A stretch of DNA of 64,000 bases, taken from positions 1 through 64,000 of the forward strand of contig NZ_FUXP01000012.1 in NCBI RefSeq assembly GCF_900167055.1, read 5' to 3'. The notes beneath the pieces are model-generated. The model was not told where the DNA came from. It searched no databases and worked only from the letters and a program-made list of their open reading frames with translations. The stretch comes from Lysobacter spongiicola DSM 21749. GTDB lineage: Bacteria; Pseudomonadota; Gammaproteobacteria; Xanthomonadales; Xanthomonadaceae. Positions 26,615 to 35,008 of the stretch are shown here, piece by piece; position 1 is the first letter of the stretch; every line of letters starts with the position of its first letter. Made by a program: the position numbers and the translations under genes.

Positions 26615-28351
26615 ATGTCCCAACGCTATGACGAGTTCGGCTACATCTCGCTGGATCCCGTCGCGGGCGTTTACCGGCTCGGGGCCAACGGCCCCAGCCT
26701 GACCACCGCGCTGGCCGCCGCCAGCGCCACCAAGCGGCGGGTCGCGCTGCTGCATGTCGACATCGACATGTTCCGCTCGATCAACGTCAACATGGGCGAG
26801 GACGTTGGCGACCAGGCGCTGGCCGCCGCCGCCCAGCGGCTGCGCAAGGCCATCCCGCGCGAAGGCTGGCTGTGGCGGCTGGCGAGCGACGAGTTCATCG
26901 CCGCCATCGGCTACCGCGATGGCGAACTCGATGGCGAAGGACTGGCGGACCTGCTCCGCCAGGCGTTCGAGACGCCGCTGTCGATTCCGCCCTACTCCCT
27001 CCCCCTGACCCTCTCCATAGGCGTGGCGGTGTTTCCCGACCATGCCGGCAACGCCGCGGCCCTGCTGGCCAAGGCCGAGCAGGCCCTACTGCGGGTCAAG
27101 GAGCAGGGCATGGACAATGTCGGGCTTTACACCTCCGAGCCCGGCCGCGCGGCCTCCAGCGACGGCTTTGCCGAGCGCTTCGCCGACGCCTTCGACAACA
27201 GCGAGTTCCGGCTGTTCTACCAGCCCCTGATCAACGGCCACGACGGCGGCCTGTGCGGTTTCAGTGCGCTGCTACGCTGGCAGAGCGAGCGCCACGGGCT
27301 GATGCTGCCCAACCGCTTCATGGAGATCGTCGACCGCGTCGGACTGTCGGCCCGGCTGGGCTGGTGGGTGATCGATACCGCGATGCGCCAGCTGGCCCAG
27401 TGGCGGAGCGAGGGGCTGGACTACCTGTCGATGTCGGTGCATATGCCCGAGCCGCTGTTGAACCAGGCCGACTGCGTCGAGCGCATCGGCGCCCTGCTGC
27501 ACAGCCACGGCCTGCCCGCGGAGTCGATGGAGTTCGAGCTCGGCGAAAGCACGCTCGCGCTGGATACCAGCCAGGTGTCGGAAACACTGGCCGGCCTGCG
27601 CGCGCTGGGCTGCACCCTGACCGTCGGCGACTTCGGCCTCGGCGGCCTGAGCCTCGCGGCGCTGGCGCAGTATCCGATGGACCGCCTCAAGATCGACCGC
27701 AACTTCGTGCGGAACGTCGCCACCGACACCCGCAGCACCGCCATCGTGCGAGCGATCATCGCCATGGGCCACCGGCTGGGCATGAAGGTGACCGCCAAGG
27801 GCGTGGAGAGCGAGGCGGAGCTCGGCTTCCTGCGCCGCAACCACTGCGATTTCTTCCAGGGCTACCTGTTCAGCGCGCCACTGCCGGTCGAACAACTGGA
27901 CGAGCTGATCCGGCGCCGCTTCCTGCTGCCTGGCGCCTTCGCCGCAACCCGCCCCGAGCGCACCCTGCTGTTGCTGGACGACGAGGAGAACGTGCTGCGT
28001 TCACTGGTGCGCCTGTTCCGGCGCGACGGCTACCAGATCCTCACCGCCAACAGCGTGCGCGAGGCCTTCGACCTGCTGGCCAGCAACCCGGTGCAGGTGA
28101 TCGTGTCCGACCAGCGCATGCCCGACACCAGCGGCACCGAGTTCCTGGCACAGGTGCGCGACATGTATCCGGACACCATGCGCATGGTGCTTTCCGGCTA
28201 CACCGACCTGGCCACGATCACCGAGGCGATCAACCACGGCGCGATCTACCGGTTCCTGACCAAGCCCTGGAACGACGACGAGCTGCGCGAGCACATCCAG
28301 GATGCATTCCGCGCCTACGAACGGCAGGCGGCGGGCGACCAGGCGTTCTGA
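26615..28351 (+). CDS. Degenerate GGDEF-EAL protein with C-terminal receiver domain
   Basis: This 578-residue protein has a GGDEF-like domain (about 20-175), an EAL-like domain (about 185-430) and a response-regulator receiver domain (about 447-570). The cyclase signature reads ASDEF instead of GGDEF. The EAL motif is FSAL, the DDFG block is GDFG and the VAEGVE block is TAKGVE. Both c-di-GMP enzymatic sites therefore look inactive and the protein may only bind c-di-GMP or partners. The receiver keeps LLLDDEE, the phospho-Asp in SDQRMPDTSG and Lys in FLTKPW. It converges with a histidine kinase 13 bases away, a possible partner. Confidence 0.88.
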   Translation: MSQRYDEFGYISLDPVAGVYRLGANGPSLTTALAAASATKRRVALLHVDIDMFRSINVNMGEDVGDQALAAAAQRLRKAIPREGWLWRLASDEFIAAIGYRDGELDGEGLADLLRQAFETPLSIPPYSLPLTLSIGVAVFPDHAGNAAALLAKAEQALLRVKEQGMDNVGLYTSEPGRAASSDGFAERFADAFDNSEFRLFYQPLINGHDGGLCGFSALLRWQSERHGLMLPNRFMEIVDRVGLSARLGWWVIDTAMRQLAQWRSEGLDYLSMSVHMPEPLLNQADCVERIGALLHSHGLPAESMEFELGESTLALDTSQVSETLAGLRALGCTLTVGDFGLGGLSLAALAQYPMDRLKIDRNFVRNVATDTRSTAIVRAIIAMGHRLGMKVTAKGVESEAELGFLRRNHCDFFQGYLFSAPLPVEQLDELIRRRFLLPGAFAATRPERTLLLLDDEENVLRSLVRLFRRDGYQILTANSVREAFDLLASNPVQVIVSDQRMPDTSGTEFLAQVRDMYPDTMRMVLSGYTDLATITEAINHGAIYRFLTKPWNDDELREHIQDAFRAYERQAAGDQAF

Positions 28352-28364
28352 TCAGGCCTGCGGG

Positions 28365-29624
28365 TCAGGCCTGCTGATCGGAAGCGACGTGCTCGGCGGC
28401 GGGTTCGGCCCTGGGCTGCTCCAGCGGCAGCACCACACGGAAGGTACTGCCCACCCCGACCCGGCTGGAGACTTCGATGCGGCCATGGTGCTTGGCGATG
28501 ATGCTGTAGCAGATGGCCAGCCCCAGGCCGGTGCCGCGCCCGATCGCCTTGGTGGTGTAGAACGGATCGAAGATGCGCTGCAGGGCCTCGTCGGGGATGC
28601 CGCAGCCGCTGTCGCTGATGCTGATCCAGGCCTCGCCGTCTTCCGAACCGGTGGCCAGCACCAGGGTGCCGCGGCCCTCGATGGCCTGGCCGGCGTTGAT
28701 CAGCAGGTTCATCAGGACCTGGTTGATCTCCGACGGGTGGCACTCCACCGGTGGCAGCGGGCTGTAGTACTTCTCCAGCCGCACCTTGTACTTGAGATCG
28801 TTCCAGACGATGTTGAGCGTCGACTCCAGGCCCTTCTCGAGGTCCGAGGGGCGCATCGGTTCGTCGCGGCCGACCCTGGAGAAGTCCTTGAGGTCCTGGA
28901 CGATCTTGGTGACACGCTCGATGCCTTCGCGCGATTCGGCGAGCAGCTGCGGCAGGTCGCCGTTGATGAAGTCGATGTCGAGCCGCTCGCGCAGGGCCTG
29001 CAGCGTTTCCAGCTGTTCGGGCGTGCCATGCTCCTGCAGGGCAGCGGCATAGGCCTCGATCAGCGAGAACAGCGAGCCGACGTATTCCTGCAACGTCCCC
29101 AGGTTGGAATGCACGTAGCCGATCGGGTTGTTGATCTCGTGGGCGACGCCTGCGGCGAGCTGGCCGATCGACGCCATCTTCTCGGACTGCAGCAGCTGTT
29201 CCTGCGCGCCGGCGAGGCGCTCGTAGGTCAGCTGCAGTTCGTCGTGGCGGCGCTGCATCTCCGCCTCCCGGGCGGAGCGCTGGGACACATCGGTGAAGAC
29301 GGCCAGCCGGCGCTGGCGGTCGCCCGGCGCGACGAGCAGCTTGATCTCCAGGGTCACGTCGTTGCCGGCGTCGACCTCGGCGCACCAGCGCCCATCTCGC
29401 GCGGCGGCATCCCACGCCTGCTCCGGGATGAGCCGGACCAGCGGGTCGGCACCGGACGCAGCGGAAGGATCAAGCCGCGCACCCAGTGCATCGACGGTGG
29501 CGTTGGTGTGCGATGGCCTGCCGTCGGGACCGAACAGCACGACGGCGACATCGGTCATGGCCAGGACCATCAACAGGTCCTCGCTCCACTCCTGCGCTCC
29601 GTCGCGGCCGGCGATTGCGTTCAT
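28365..29624 (-). CDS. Sensor histidine kinase (PAS-like, soluble)
   Basis: This 419-residue kinase has a PAS-like input domain (about 15-130), a short coiled coil, the phospho-acceptor His in AAGVAHEINNPIGYVHSN near residue 160, and a complete ATPase domain. The ATPase carries NLLINAGQAI (N box), DSGCGIPDE, IFDPFYTTK and GTGLGLAIC. No membrane segment is present, so it senses inside the cell. The ATG at 29624 has GGAG upstream. It overlaps the end of flgN slightly and is the last gene of the flgM-flgN unit, so it may be expressed with flagellar genes. The nearest receiver protein is convergent and adjacent. Confidence 0.9.
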   Translation of the reverse strand: MNAIAGRDGAQEWSEDLLMVLAMTDVAVVLFGPDGRPSHTNATVDALGARLDPSAASGADPLVRLIPEQAWDAAARDGRWCAEVDAGNDVTLEIKLLVAPGDRQRRLAVFTDVSQRSAREAEMQRRHDELQLTYERLAGAQEQLLQSEKMASIGQLAAGVAHEINNPIGYVHSNLGTLQEYVGSLFSLIEAYAAALQEHGTPEQLETLQALRERLDIDFINGDLPQLLAESREGIERVTKIVQDLKDFSRVGRDEPMRPSDLEKGLESTLNIVWNDLKYKVRLEKYYSPLPPVECHPSEINQVLMNLLINAGQAIEGRGTLVLATGSEDGEAWISISDSGCGIPDEALQRIFDPFYTTKAIGRGTGLGLAICYSIIAKHHGRIEVSSRVGVGSTFRVVLPLEQPRAEPAAEHVASDQQA

Positions 29625-29986
29625 CCCACTCCGAGGCACCGCGCTTGGGGTCGTGCGCTGGAATGCCCGCCGGCATCGTACACGCCGGAGGCTTCGGTCC
29701 TGCCCAGGTGGCGCAGGGCCCAACTCACCTCGCGGCGGCGGCGGGCCAGCAACACGTTGTTGGCACGGTTCATCTCGCTCAGGGCGAGGACGCGTTCGGA
29801 AGCATCGTCGCGCAGCGGCTGGGATTCGACCAGGCGCAGCGCCGACAGTTTTTCGCGGGTGGAATCAAGCAGCGCATTGACGTCGTGCTCCAGCAGCGCC
29901 CGGCGCTCGGCCTGCAGCGCCCGGTCCAGTGCGTCCAGTGCGTCCGGCGTGGTGGTGGAGCTGACCTGCGCGGCCATGGCGTTCAT
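29621..29986 (-). CDS. flgN: FlgN-like flagellar export chaperone
   Basis: This 121-residue helical protein is predicted to hold the hook-filament junction proteins FlgK and FlgL for export. Assignment rests on size, helical heptad-rich sequence (LDALDRALQAERRALLEHDV at 17-36, and ANNVLLARRRREVSWALRHL) and position directly after flgM. Its ATG overlaps the flgM stop (ATGA). The family is poorly conserved, so sequence alone is weak evidence. Its stop overlaps the start of the histidine kinase gene. Confidence 0.75.
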   Translation of the reverse strand: MNAMAAQVSSTTTPDALDALDRALQAERRALLEHDVNALLDSTREKLSALRLVESQPLRDDASERVLALSEMNRANNVLLARRRREVSWALRHLGRTEASGVYDAGGHSSARPQARCLGVG

Positions 29987-30303
29987 TTCAGGAGCTCGGA
30001 CTCGAGGGCCAGCATGCGCGAGGCGATCTGCTTGGCGTCGATCTGGTAGCTGCCGTCGGCGAGGGCGGCACGCACTTCGTTGACCTTGGCCACGTCCAGC
30101 CCCGCACCACCGCCGCCGAGCGAGCGCTCAAGCGCCTGCAGGCCGGTGGCTTCGCCGGTGAGGCGCATGCTGTCGGCAGGCGTGGCCGCGGCCACGGGCT
30201 GCGAACGATCGCCGCCGGCATGCGTACGCGCCGTACTGGTGGAGGACAATTCGGCTGCGCGAAGCGCCTGGGACGCGCCGCCGCCGTCTATCTTGTGGGT
30301 CAT
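29983..30303 (-). CDS. flgM: Anti-sigma-28 factor FlgM
   Basis: This 106-residue protein binds sigma-28 (FliA) and blocks late flagellar genes until it is exported through the finished hook-basal body. The N-terminal half is disordered (Ala/Ser/Thr-rich) and the C-terminal half carries the sigma-binding helices (VNEVRAALADGSYQIDAKQI, and ASRMLALESELL). The ATG at 30303 has AGGAG at good spacing; a GTG lies one codon earlier. A sigma-28 type promoter is seen upstream at 30334-30360, which fits feedback control. Confidence 0.92.
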   Translation of the reverse strand: MTHKIDGGGASQALRAAELSSTSTARTHAGGDRSQPVAAATPADSMRLTGEATGLQALERSLGGGGAGLDVAKVNEVRAALADGSYQIDAKQIASRMLALESELLK

Positions 30304-30333
30304 CACACGCTCCTGATTGCTCGGTCACACCCG

Positions 30334-30360
30334 GTAACGACCGTCCATTCGGGAACTTTA
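30334..30360 (-). promoter_or_regulatory. Sigma-28 type promoter of flgM
   Basis: On the minus strand TAAAGTTC (30353-30360) and GTCGTTAC (30334-30341) are separated by exactly 11 bases, close to the FliA consensus TAAAGTTT-N11-GCCGATAA. It lies 30 bases before the flgM start, and the -10 resembles that of the fliC promoter. Confidence 0.65.
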
Positions 30361-30376
30361 GCCCGGGCCGGGCAAC

Positions 30377-31048
30377 TCAATTCACCACCTCCACGAGTCC
30401 GTCCCCGAGCAGGCGTCCCCGGATAATACGCCGGGAGGCGACGTTCTCCACCGCCACCGTGCCCCCCGGCGCCGCCCGCCCCAGCGCGCGCCCGGCCATG
30501 CGGACCTCGATCCCTCCCATCCTCGAGACCAGCACCACCGGGTCGCCGCGTTTGACCGGGGCACCCTCCGACACGTGCTCGCGGGTCAGTGCCTCCCCAG
30601 GCACCAGCTCCTGCACCGCGTTCATGCCGATGACGGCTTCCGGGCTGGCGAACCCCTCGCCGCCCGCACCCGCCATGTCGCGCCTGCGGACGGCCACGTG
30701 CCCGGCCGTGATCGGTTCCCCCACCGGCACGGCTTTGGTCAGCACCACCACGTCGGCTTCGCGACGCACCCGCACCGGCACATAGATACGCCAGCCGGGC
30801 GAAGCGTCGCAGCGCACTTCCACGGTGCGGGCACTGGTCGGCACCGCCTGCAGCGGCGTCGGGCACGCCGCAAGCCGCAGGGCCGGATCGACCACCGCTT
30901 CCGAGGCCGTCCCCGCCAGCCCCAACGCCTCCAGTGCAATCGCCCGGACGCGGTCCACCGGCGTGCCGCCGTCGGCCCGCGCTGTTCCCCCTGGAAGCAG
31001 CAGTGCCGACAACAACAGCAACAGGACGGTGGAACGCGTGATGGACAA
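30377..31048 (-). CDS. flgA: Flagellar P-ring assembly chaperone FlgA
   Basis: This 223-residue periplasmic protein helps FlgI form the P ring. It has a hydrophobic signal segment (STVLLLLLSALLLPGGTARA) and a SAF-type domain at about 120-190 (VPVGEPITAGHVAVRRRDM). The C-terminal half includes VSRMGGIEVRMAGRALG and the ending LLGDGLVEVVN, typical of FlgA. The TTG at 31048 is chosen as start because GGAG lies six bases upstream and it leaves a complete signal peptide. No ATG lies near. It is divergent from cheV and preceded by a sigma-54 type site. Confidence 0.88.
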   Translation of the reverse strand: MSITRSTVLLLLLSALLLPGGTARADGGTPVDRVRAIALEALGLAGTASEAVVDPALRLAACPTPLQAVPTSARTVEVRCDASPGWRIYVPVRVRREADVVVLTKAVPVGEPITAGHVAVRRRDMAGAGGEGFASPEAVIGMNAVQELVPGEALTREHVSEGAPVKRGDPVVLVSRMGGIEVRMAGRALGRAAPGGTVAVENVASRRIIRGRLLGDGLVEVVN

Positions 31049-31092
31049 GAGGCACTCCGTCGATGGACGTGAAGGACTGGCGGAATGACCCC

Positions 31093-31108
31093 AGCAAGAG
31101 CCGTGCCG
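31093..31108 (-). promoter_or_regulatory. Sigma-54 type promoter of flgA
   Basis: On the minus strand the sequence reads CGGCACGGCTCTTGCT, matching TGGCACG-N4-TTGC except for the first base, with correct GG-to-GC spacing. It lies about 45 bases before the flgA start. Confidence 0.6.
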
Positions 31109-31207
31109 TGGACCGGTGCCTCCCCGACGCGATCCCACCGCGACCCACCCACGATCCCGGGTCGATCCGGCCCTCAAGAACCGCGAGGCGGCGCCGACAA
31201 CCCCTGC

Positions 31208-32140
31208 ATGAGCCAACAACTGCTCGACCGAATCGACCAACGCACCCGCCTGGCCGGCCATAACCGGCTCGCCCTGCTGCTGTTCCGCCTGGGGCAGCGT
31301 CAGCTTTTTGGCGTCAATGTCTTCAAGGTGCAGGAAGTGATCCCGCGCCCGCCGCTGTTCACCCTGCCGCAACTGCCCAATGCATTCAGCGGGGCGGCGG
31401 ACGTGCGTGGCCGCACCGTACCGGTGCTCGACCTCGCCCGGGCGATCGGCTACGACACCGGCGATGCGCCGCCGCCCGCCTACCTGGTGGTGACCGAGTT
31501 CAACCGCAGCGTGCAGGGCTTCCTGGTCGCCGGCGTGGACCGCATCGTCAACATCGCGGTGGAGGACATCCAGCCGCCACCGGACCTGGGCGGGGAAGGC
31601 AACTACCTCACCGGCGTCACCCGCCACCACGGCGAGCTGATCCAGCTGATCGACGTGGAGAGCGTGCTGGCCGAGTCGGCCCCCCGGGTCAGCGATGCCA
31701 TCGGCCTGGTGCCCCTGCACACCGCGGCCAACGTGCCGCGCGAGGTGCTGGTGGTGGATGACTCCCGCGTCGCCCGCAACCAGATCCGCATGGTGCTCGA
31801 GCAGCTCGGCCTCACCGCAACCCTACTGTCCGATGGCCGCCAGGCGCTGGAGCACCTGCAACAGCTGGCCGACAGCGGCCTGCCGCCCCAGCAGCGCTAC
31901 GCCATGGTGATCTCCGATATCGAGATGCCGGCGATGGACGGCTACACCCTGACGACGGAAATCCGTCGCCACCCCTCTCTGAGGGGGCTCTACGTGCTGC
32001 TGCACACGTCGCTGTCGGGCGTGTTCAACCACGCGATGGTCGAGCGCGTGGGCGCCGACGACTTCGTGCCCAAGTACTCGGAGAACGAGCTAGCGCGGCG
32101 CATCGCTGCCCGGATGGACACCCTCGCCCAGGCCGCCTGA
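31208..32140 (+). CDS. cheV: Chemotaxis protein CheV
   Basis: This 310-residue protein couples chemoreceptors to CheA through a CheW-like domain (about 15-160: FRLGQRQLFGVNVFKVQEVI, and GAADVRGRTVPVLDLARAIG). It can be phosphorylated on its C-terminal receiver domain (about 175-305). The receiver has VVDDSRVARNQIR, the phospho-Asp in ISDIEMPAMDGYTL and the Lys in FVPKYSENELARR. The ATG at 31208 gives the usual MSQQLLDRI-type opening; an upstream in-frame extension looks non-coding. It stands between divergent flgA and the flgB operon. Confidence 0.95.
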   Translation: MSQQLLDRIDQRTRLAGHNRLALLLFRLGQRQLFGVNVFKVQEVIPRPPLFTLPQLPNAFSGAADVRGRTVPVLDLARAIGYDTGDAPPPAYLVVTEFNRSVQGFLVAGVDRIVNIAVEDIQPPPDLGGEGNYLTGVTRHHGELIQLIDVESVLAESAPRVSDAIGLVPLHTAANVPREVLVVDDSRVARNQIRMVLEQLGLTATLLSDGRQALEHLQQLADSGLPPQQRYAMVISDIEMPAMDGYTLTTEIRRHPSLRGLYVLLHTSLSGVFNHAMVERVGADDFVPKYSENELARRIAARMDTLAQAA

Positions 32141-32171
32141 GGCCCAGCGACACCGCTGCACCGCCCACTTC

Positions 32172-32187
32172 TGGCACGCCAATTGCC
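32172..32187 (+). promoter_or_regulatory. Sigma-54 promoter of the flgB operon
   Basis: TGGCACGCCAATTGCC matches the -24/-12 consensus TGGCACG-N4-TTGC without mismatch. It lies 35 bases before the flgB start and probably drives flgBCDEFGHIJKL with FleQ and RpoN. Confidence 0.85.
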
Positions 32188-32222
32188 TTGACCCCCGGGG
32201 AACCCGCACCCCGGAGGGCGCA

Positions 32223-32594
32223 ATGTCAGATTTCCTAGGTATCCACGGCACCGCGCTGGCCCTGCGAGAGCAGCGCCTGCAGCTGTTGGCCGCCAACATC
32301 GCCAACGCCGACACCCCGGGCTTCCAGGCCCAGGACATGGACTTCAACAGCGCCCTGCAGGCCGCCCTGCAGCCCGGCGCCGGCGCCGGCGGCGGCATCG
32401 AAGACCCGATCGCCCTCGCGGCGCAGTCGGCGCGCTATGCCACGCCGTCCTCCCAGCCCAGCCTCGACGGCAACACCGTGGACGGAGAGCGGGCCAAGGC
32501 CTCCTTCGCCCAGGCCTCGCTGGAATACCGGGCTTCGCTGTCCTTCGTTGAATCGAAGGTCCGCGGAATGCTGACCGCGATCACCGGCCAGTGA
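32223..32594 (+). CDS. flgB: Flagellar proximal rod protein FlgB
   Basis: This 123-residue rod protein has the N-terminal rod motif LAANIANADTPGFQAQDMDF near residue 22 and a C-terminal helix (SLEYRASLSFVESKVRGMLTAITG) that packs in the rod. It is slightly shorter than many FlgB proteins, with the loss in the middle region. It is the first gene of the rod-hook operon, preceded by a sigma-54 promoter. flgC follows 22 bases later. Confidence 0.96.
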   Translation: MSDFLGIHGTALALREQRLQLLAANIANADTPGFQAQDMDFNSALQAALQPGAGAGGGIEDPIALAAQSARYATPSSQPSLDGNTVDGERAKASFAQASLEYRASLSFVESKVRGMLTAITGQ

Positions 32595-32616
32595 TGGCTG
32601 ACGGGGAGCACGCACG

Positions 32617-33024
32617 ATGAGCAACCTTCCGATCTTCGACGTCGCCGGCTCGGCGATGAACGCCCAGTCGGTGCGCCTGAGCACCGTCGCCAGCAACCTG
32701 GCCAACGCCGACACCGTCTCGGGCGACCCCGAAGCCGTCTACCGCGCCCTGCACCCGGTGTTCTCGGCCGAGGGCGTGGCCGGCAAGCCGGAACTGGCGG
32801 GCGTTCGCGTCACCGAAGTGACCCAGTCCGAAGCGGCGCCCCTGCGGCGCTACGAGCCCGGCCACCCCCTCGCCGACGGCGAAGGCTACGTCTACGCCCC
32901 CGACATCGATCCAGTCGCCCAGATGGTCGACATGATCTCCGCCTCGCGCAGCTACCAGGCCAACGTGGAGGTGTTCAACACCGCCAAGGAACTGGCCAAC
33001 GCGACCCTGAACATGGGCAAGTAG
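32617..33024 (+). CDS. flgC: Flagellar proximal rod protein FlgC
   Basis: This 135-residue rod protein begins with FDVAGSAMNAQSVRLSTVAS and the NLANADT rod motif. It ends with the conserved ANVEVFNTAKELANATLNMGK helix. YEPGHPLADGEGYVYAPDID is the typical central block. It forms the proximal rod with FlgB and FlgF. The length is normal and the gene lies between flgB and flgD. Confidence 0.97.
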   Translation: MSNLPIFDVAGSAMNAQSVRLSTVASNLANADTVSGDPEAVYRALHPVFSAEGVAGKPELAGVRVTEVTQSEAAPLRRYEPGHPLADGEGYVYAPDIDPVAQMVDMISASRSYQANVEVFNTAKELANATLNMGK

Positions 33025-33047
33025 CCCGAGACTGACGAGACCACGCG

Positions 33048-33716
33048 ATGACCGCCATCGGCGCCACCAACAACGACAACCCCTGGAGCGGCCTGGGCCT
33101 GGAGAAGAAGGCCGACAGCCGCGACACCACCCTCGGCCAGGCCGACTTCCTGCGCCTGATGACCGAGCAGCTCAAGAACCAGGATCCGCTCAAGCCGCTG
33201 GACAACAACCAGTTCCTCGGCCAGCTGGCCCAGTTCTCCACGGTGCAGGGTATCGAGGACATGCAGGGCGCGATGACGTCCATGGCCAGCGTGATGGAGT
33301 CCGACCAGACCCTGCGCGCCGCCAGCCTGGTGGGCCGCGAGGCGCTGGTGGAGGCCGACGTGGTCGAGCTTCAGGCCGGCGGCGGCATCGGCGGCGAGAT
33401 CGCCGCGACCCGCCCGGGCACCATCCAGATCGAGATCGTCGACAGCAGCGGCGCCACGGTGCGCCGCACCACCGTCGAAGCCTCCGGTGCCGGCAGCGTG
33501 GCCTGGCAGTGGGACGGCCTGGACGACGCCGGCAAGCCGATCGAAGCCGGCACCTACGGCATCCGCGCCACCGGCGGCACCGGCAAGGACACCGAGCGCC
33601 TCGGCGTCGGCGTCTCCGCCCGCATCGACAGCGTTTCCATCGAGCCGACCGGGCTCGTTCTCAACCTCGACGGACTGGGCAGCCACGCGCTGTCGTCCAT
33701 CCGCCGCGTCGGCTGA
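33048..33716 (+). CDS. flgD: Hook assembly scaffold FlgD
   Basis: This 222-residue hook cap protein directs addition of FlgE and is later displaced. The N-terminal block LGQADFLRLMTEQLKNQDPL (residues 28-47) and DNNQFLGQLAQFSTVQGIE are diagnostic. The C-terminal part holds the FlgD Ig-like and tudor-like domains (about 75-215, including WQWDGLDDAGKPIEAGTY). The length is normal. It lies 47 bases before flgE. Confidence 0.97.
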   Translation: MTAIGATNNDNPWSGLGLEKKADSRDTTLGQADFLRLMTEQLKNQDPLKPLDNNQFLGQLAQFSTVQGIEDMQGAMTSMASVMESDQTLRAASLVGREALVEADVVELQAGGGIGGEIAATRPGTIQIEIVDSSGATVRRTTVEASGAGSVAWQWDGLDDAGKPIEAGTYGIRATGGTGKDTERLGVGVSARIDSVSIEPTGLVLNLDGLGSHALSSIRRVG

Positions 33717-33763
33717 CCGCCGCCGCACCCCGCGACCCAGCATCCAGACCAGGAGCACGAACC

Positions 33764-34984
33764 ATGAGTTTCCGCATCTCGCTCAGCGGCATGAACGCGG
33801 CCACGTCCGACCTCAACGTCACGTCGAACAACATCGCCAATGCCAACACCACCGGCTTCAAGCAATCGCGCGCCGAGTTCGCCGACGTGTTCCCGGTGTC
33901 CGCCTACGGCCTCTCCCGCAACGCCATCGGCGCCGGCGTCAAGCTGGCCCAGGTCGCGCAGCAGTTCGACCAGGGCAACGTCGAGTTCAGCGGCAAGGCG
34001 CTGGACCTGGCCATCAGCGGCCAGGGCTTCTTCACCATGTCCGACCGCGGCGCCACCGTGTACTCGCGTGCCGGCAACTTCGGTGCCGACGACTCCGGCT
34101 ACGTGGTCAACCCCAGCGGCCACCGGCTGCAGGTGTTCCCCCCCAGCGCCAGCGGCACCGGTTTCGACACCGGCCGCATGACCGACCTGCAGCTGGCGAT
34201 CGGCGACGCACCGCCGCGCGCCACCGCCGAGGTCGACGTCGGCACCAACCTGCCGGCAAACGCCGAGGTACCGGCGATCGCCCCGTTCGACGGCAACGAC
34301 CCCACCACCTACAACCACACCACGTCGCTGAAGGTCTACGACTCGCTCGGCGCCGCGCACACCCAGACGATGCACTTCGTCAAGACCGCGAACCCGAACG
34401 AATGGCAGGTGCACACCTCCATCGATGGCACCGCCGTGGGCGGGCCGACCACGCTGCAGTACTCCGACATGGGCGAGCTGCTCAGCCCTGACCCCGGCAC
34501 CATCGCCCTGCCCGCCCACGATCCGGGCAACGGCGCCGCGCCGATGGCGATCGAGCTCGGGCTGACCAACTCCACCCAGTACGGCAACGCCTTCGGTGTC
34601 TCCGCGCTGGTGCAGGACGGCCACACCACCGGACGCCTGACCGGGATCGAGGTCTCGGCCGAAGGCGTGGTCAACGCGCGCTACACCAATGGCGTGTCGA
34701 CCCCGCTGGGCCAGGTCGCACTGACCAACTTCGCCAACCCGCAGGGCCTGCAGTCGCTGGGCGACAACGCCTGGGCGGAAACCGCCGAATCCGGTGACGC
34801 CCGCCTGGGCGCGGCCGGCTCCTCGGAGTTCGGTGCAGTCCAGGGCGGTGCGCTGGAAGCGTCCAACGTCGACCTGACCGAGCAGCTGGTGAACATGATC
34901 ACCGCGCAGCGGAACTTCCAGGCCAACGCCCAGATGATCTCGACCCAGGACCAGGTCACCCAGACCGTCATCAACATCCGCTGA
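33764..34984 (+). CDS. flgE: Flagellar hook protein FlgE
   Basis: This 406-residue protein polymerises into the hook. It has the N-terminal SLSGMNAATSDLNVTSNNIA and NTTGFKQSRAEFADVF region, the FlgE D2 domain in the middle (LKVYDSLGAAHTQTMHFVK) and the C-terminal ASNVDLTEQLVNMITAQRN block ending QVTQTVINIR. The ATG at 33764 gives the standard MSFRISLSGM start; an open extension upstream belongs to another frame of flgD. Confidence 0.97.
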   Translation: MSFRISLSGMNAATSDLNVTSNNIANANTTGFKQSRAEFADVFPVSAYGLSRNAIGAGVKLAQVAQQFDQGNVEFSGKALDLAISGQGFFTMSDRGATVYSRAGNFGADDSGYVVNPSGHRLQVFPPSASGTGFDTGRMTDLQLAIGDAPPRATAEVDVGTNLPANAEVPAIAPFDGNDPTTYNHTTSLKVYDSLGAAHTQTMHFVKTANPNEWQVHTSIDGTAVGGPTTLQYSDMGELLSPDPGTIALPAHDPGNGAAPMAIELGLTNSTQYGNAFGVSALVQDGHTTGRLTGIEVSAEGVVNARYTNGVSTPLGQVALTNFANPQGLQSLGDNAWAETAESGDARLGAAGSSEFGAVQGGALEASNVDLTEQLVNMITAQRNFQANAQMISTQDQVTQTVINIR

Positions 34985-35008
34985 GGCGGGTAGCCGGAGG
35001 CACGCGAG

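Noticed and set aside
25166-27043. Open frame of 625 codons on the minus strand opposite the M28 peptidase
   Set aside because: It lacks any domain and lies opposite a gene with a signal peptide and a complete zinc site; it is a shadow frame.
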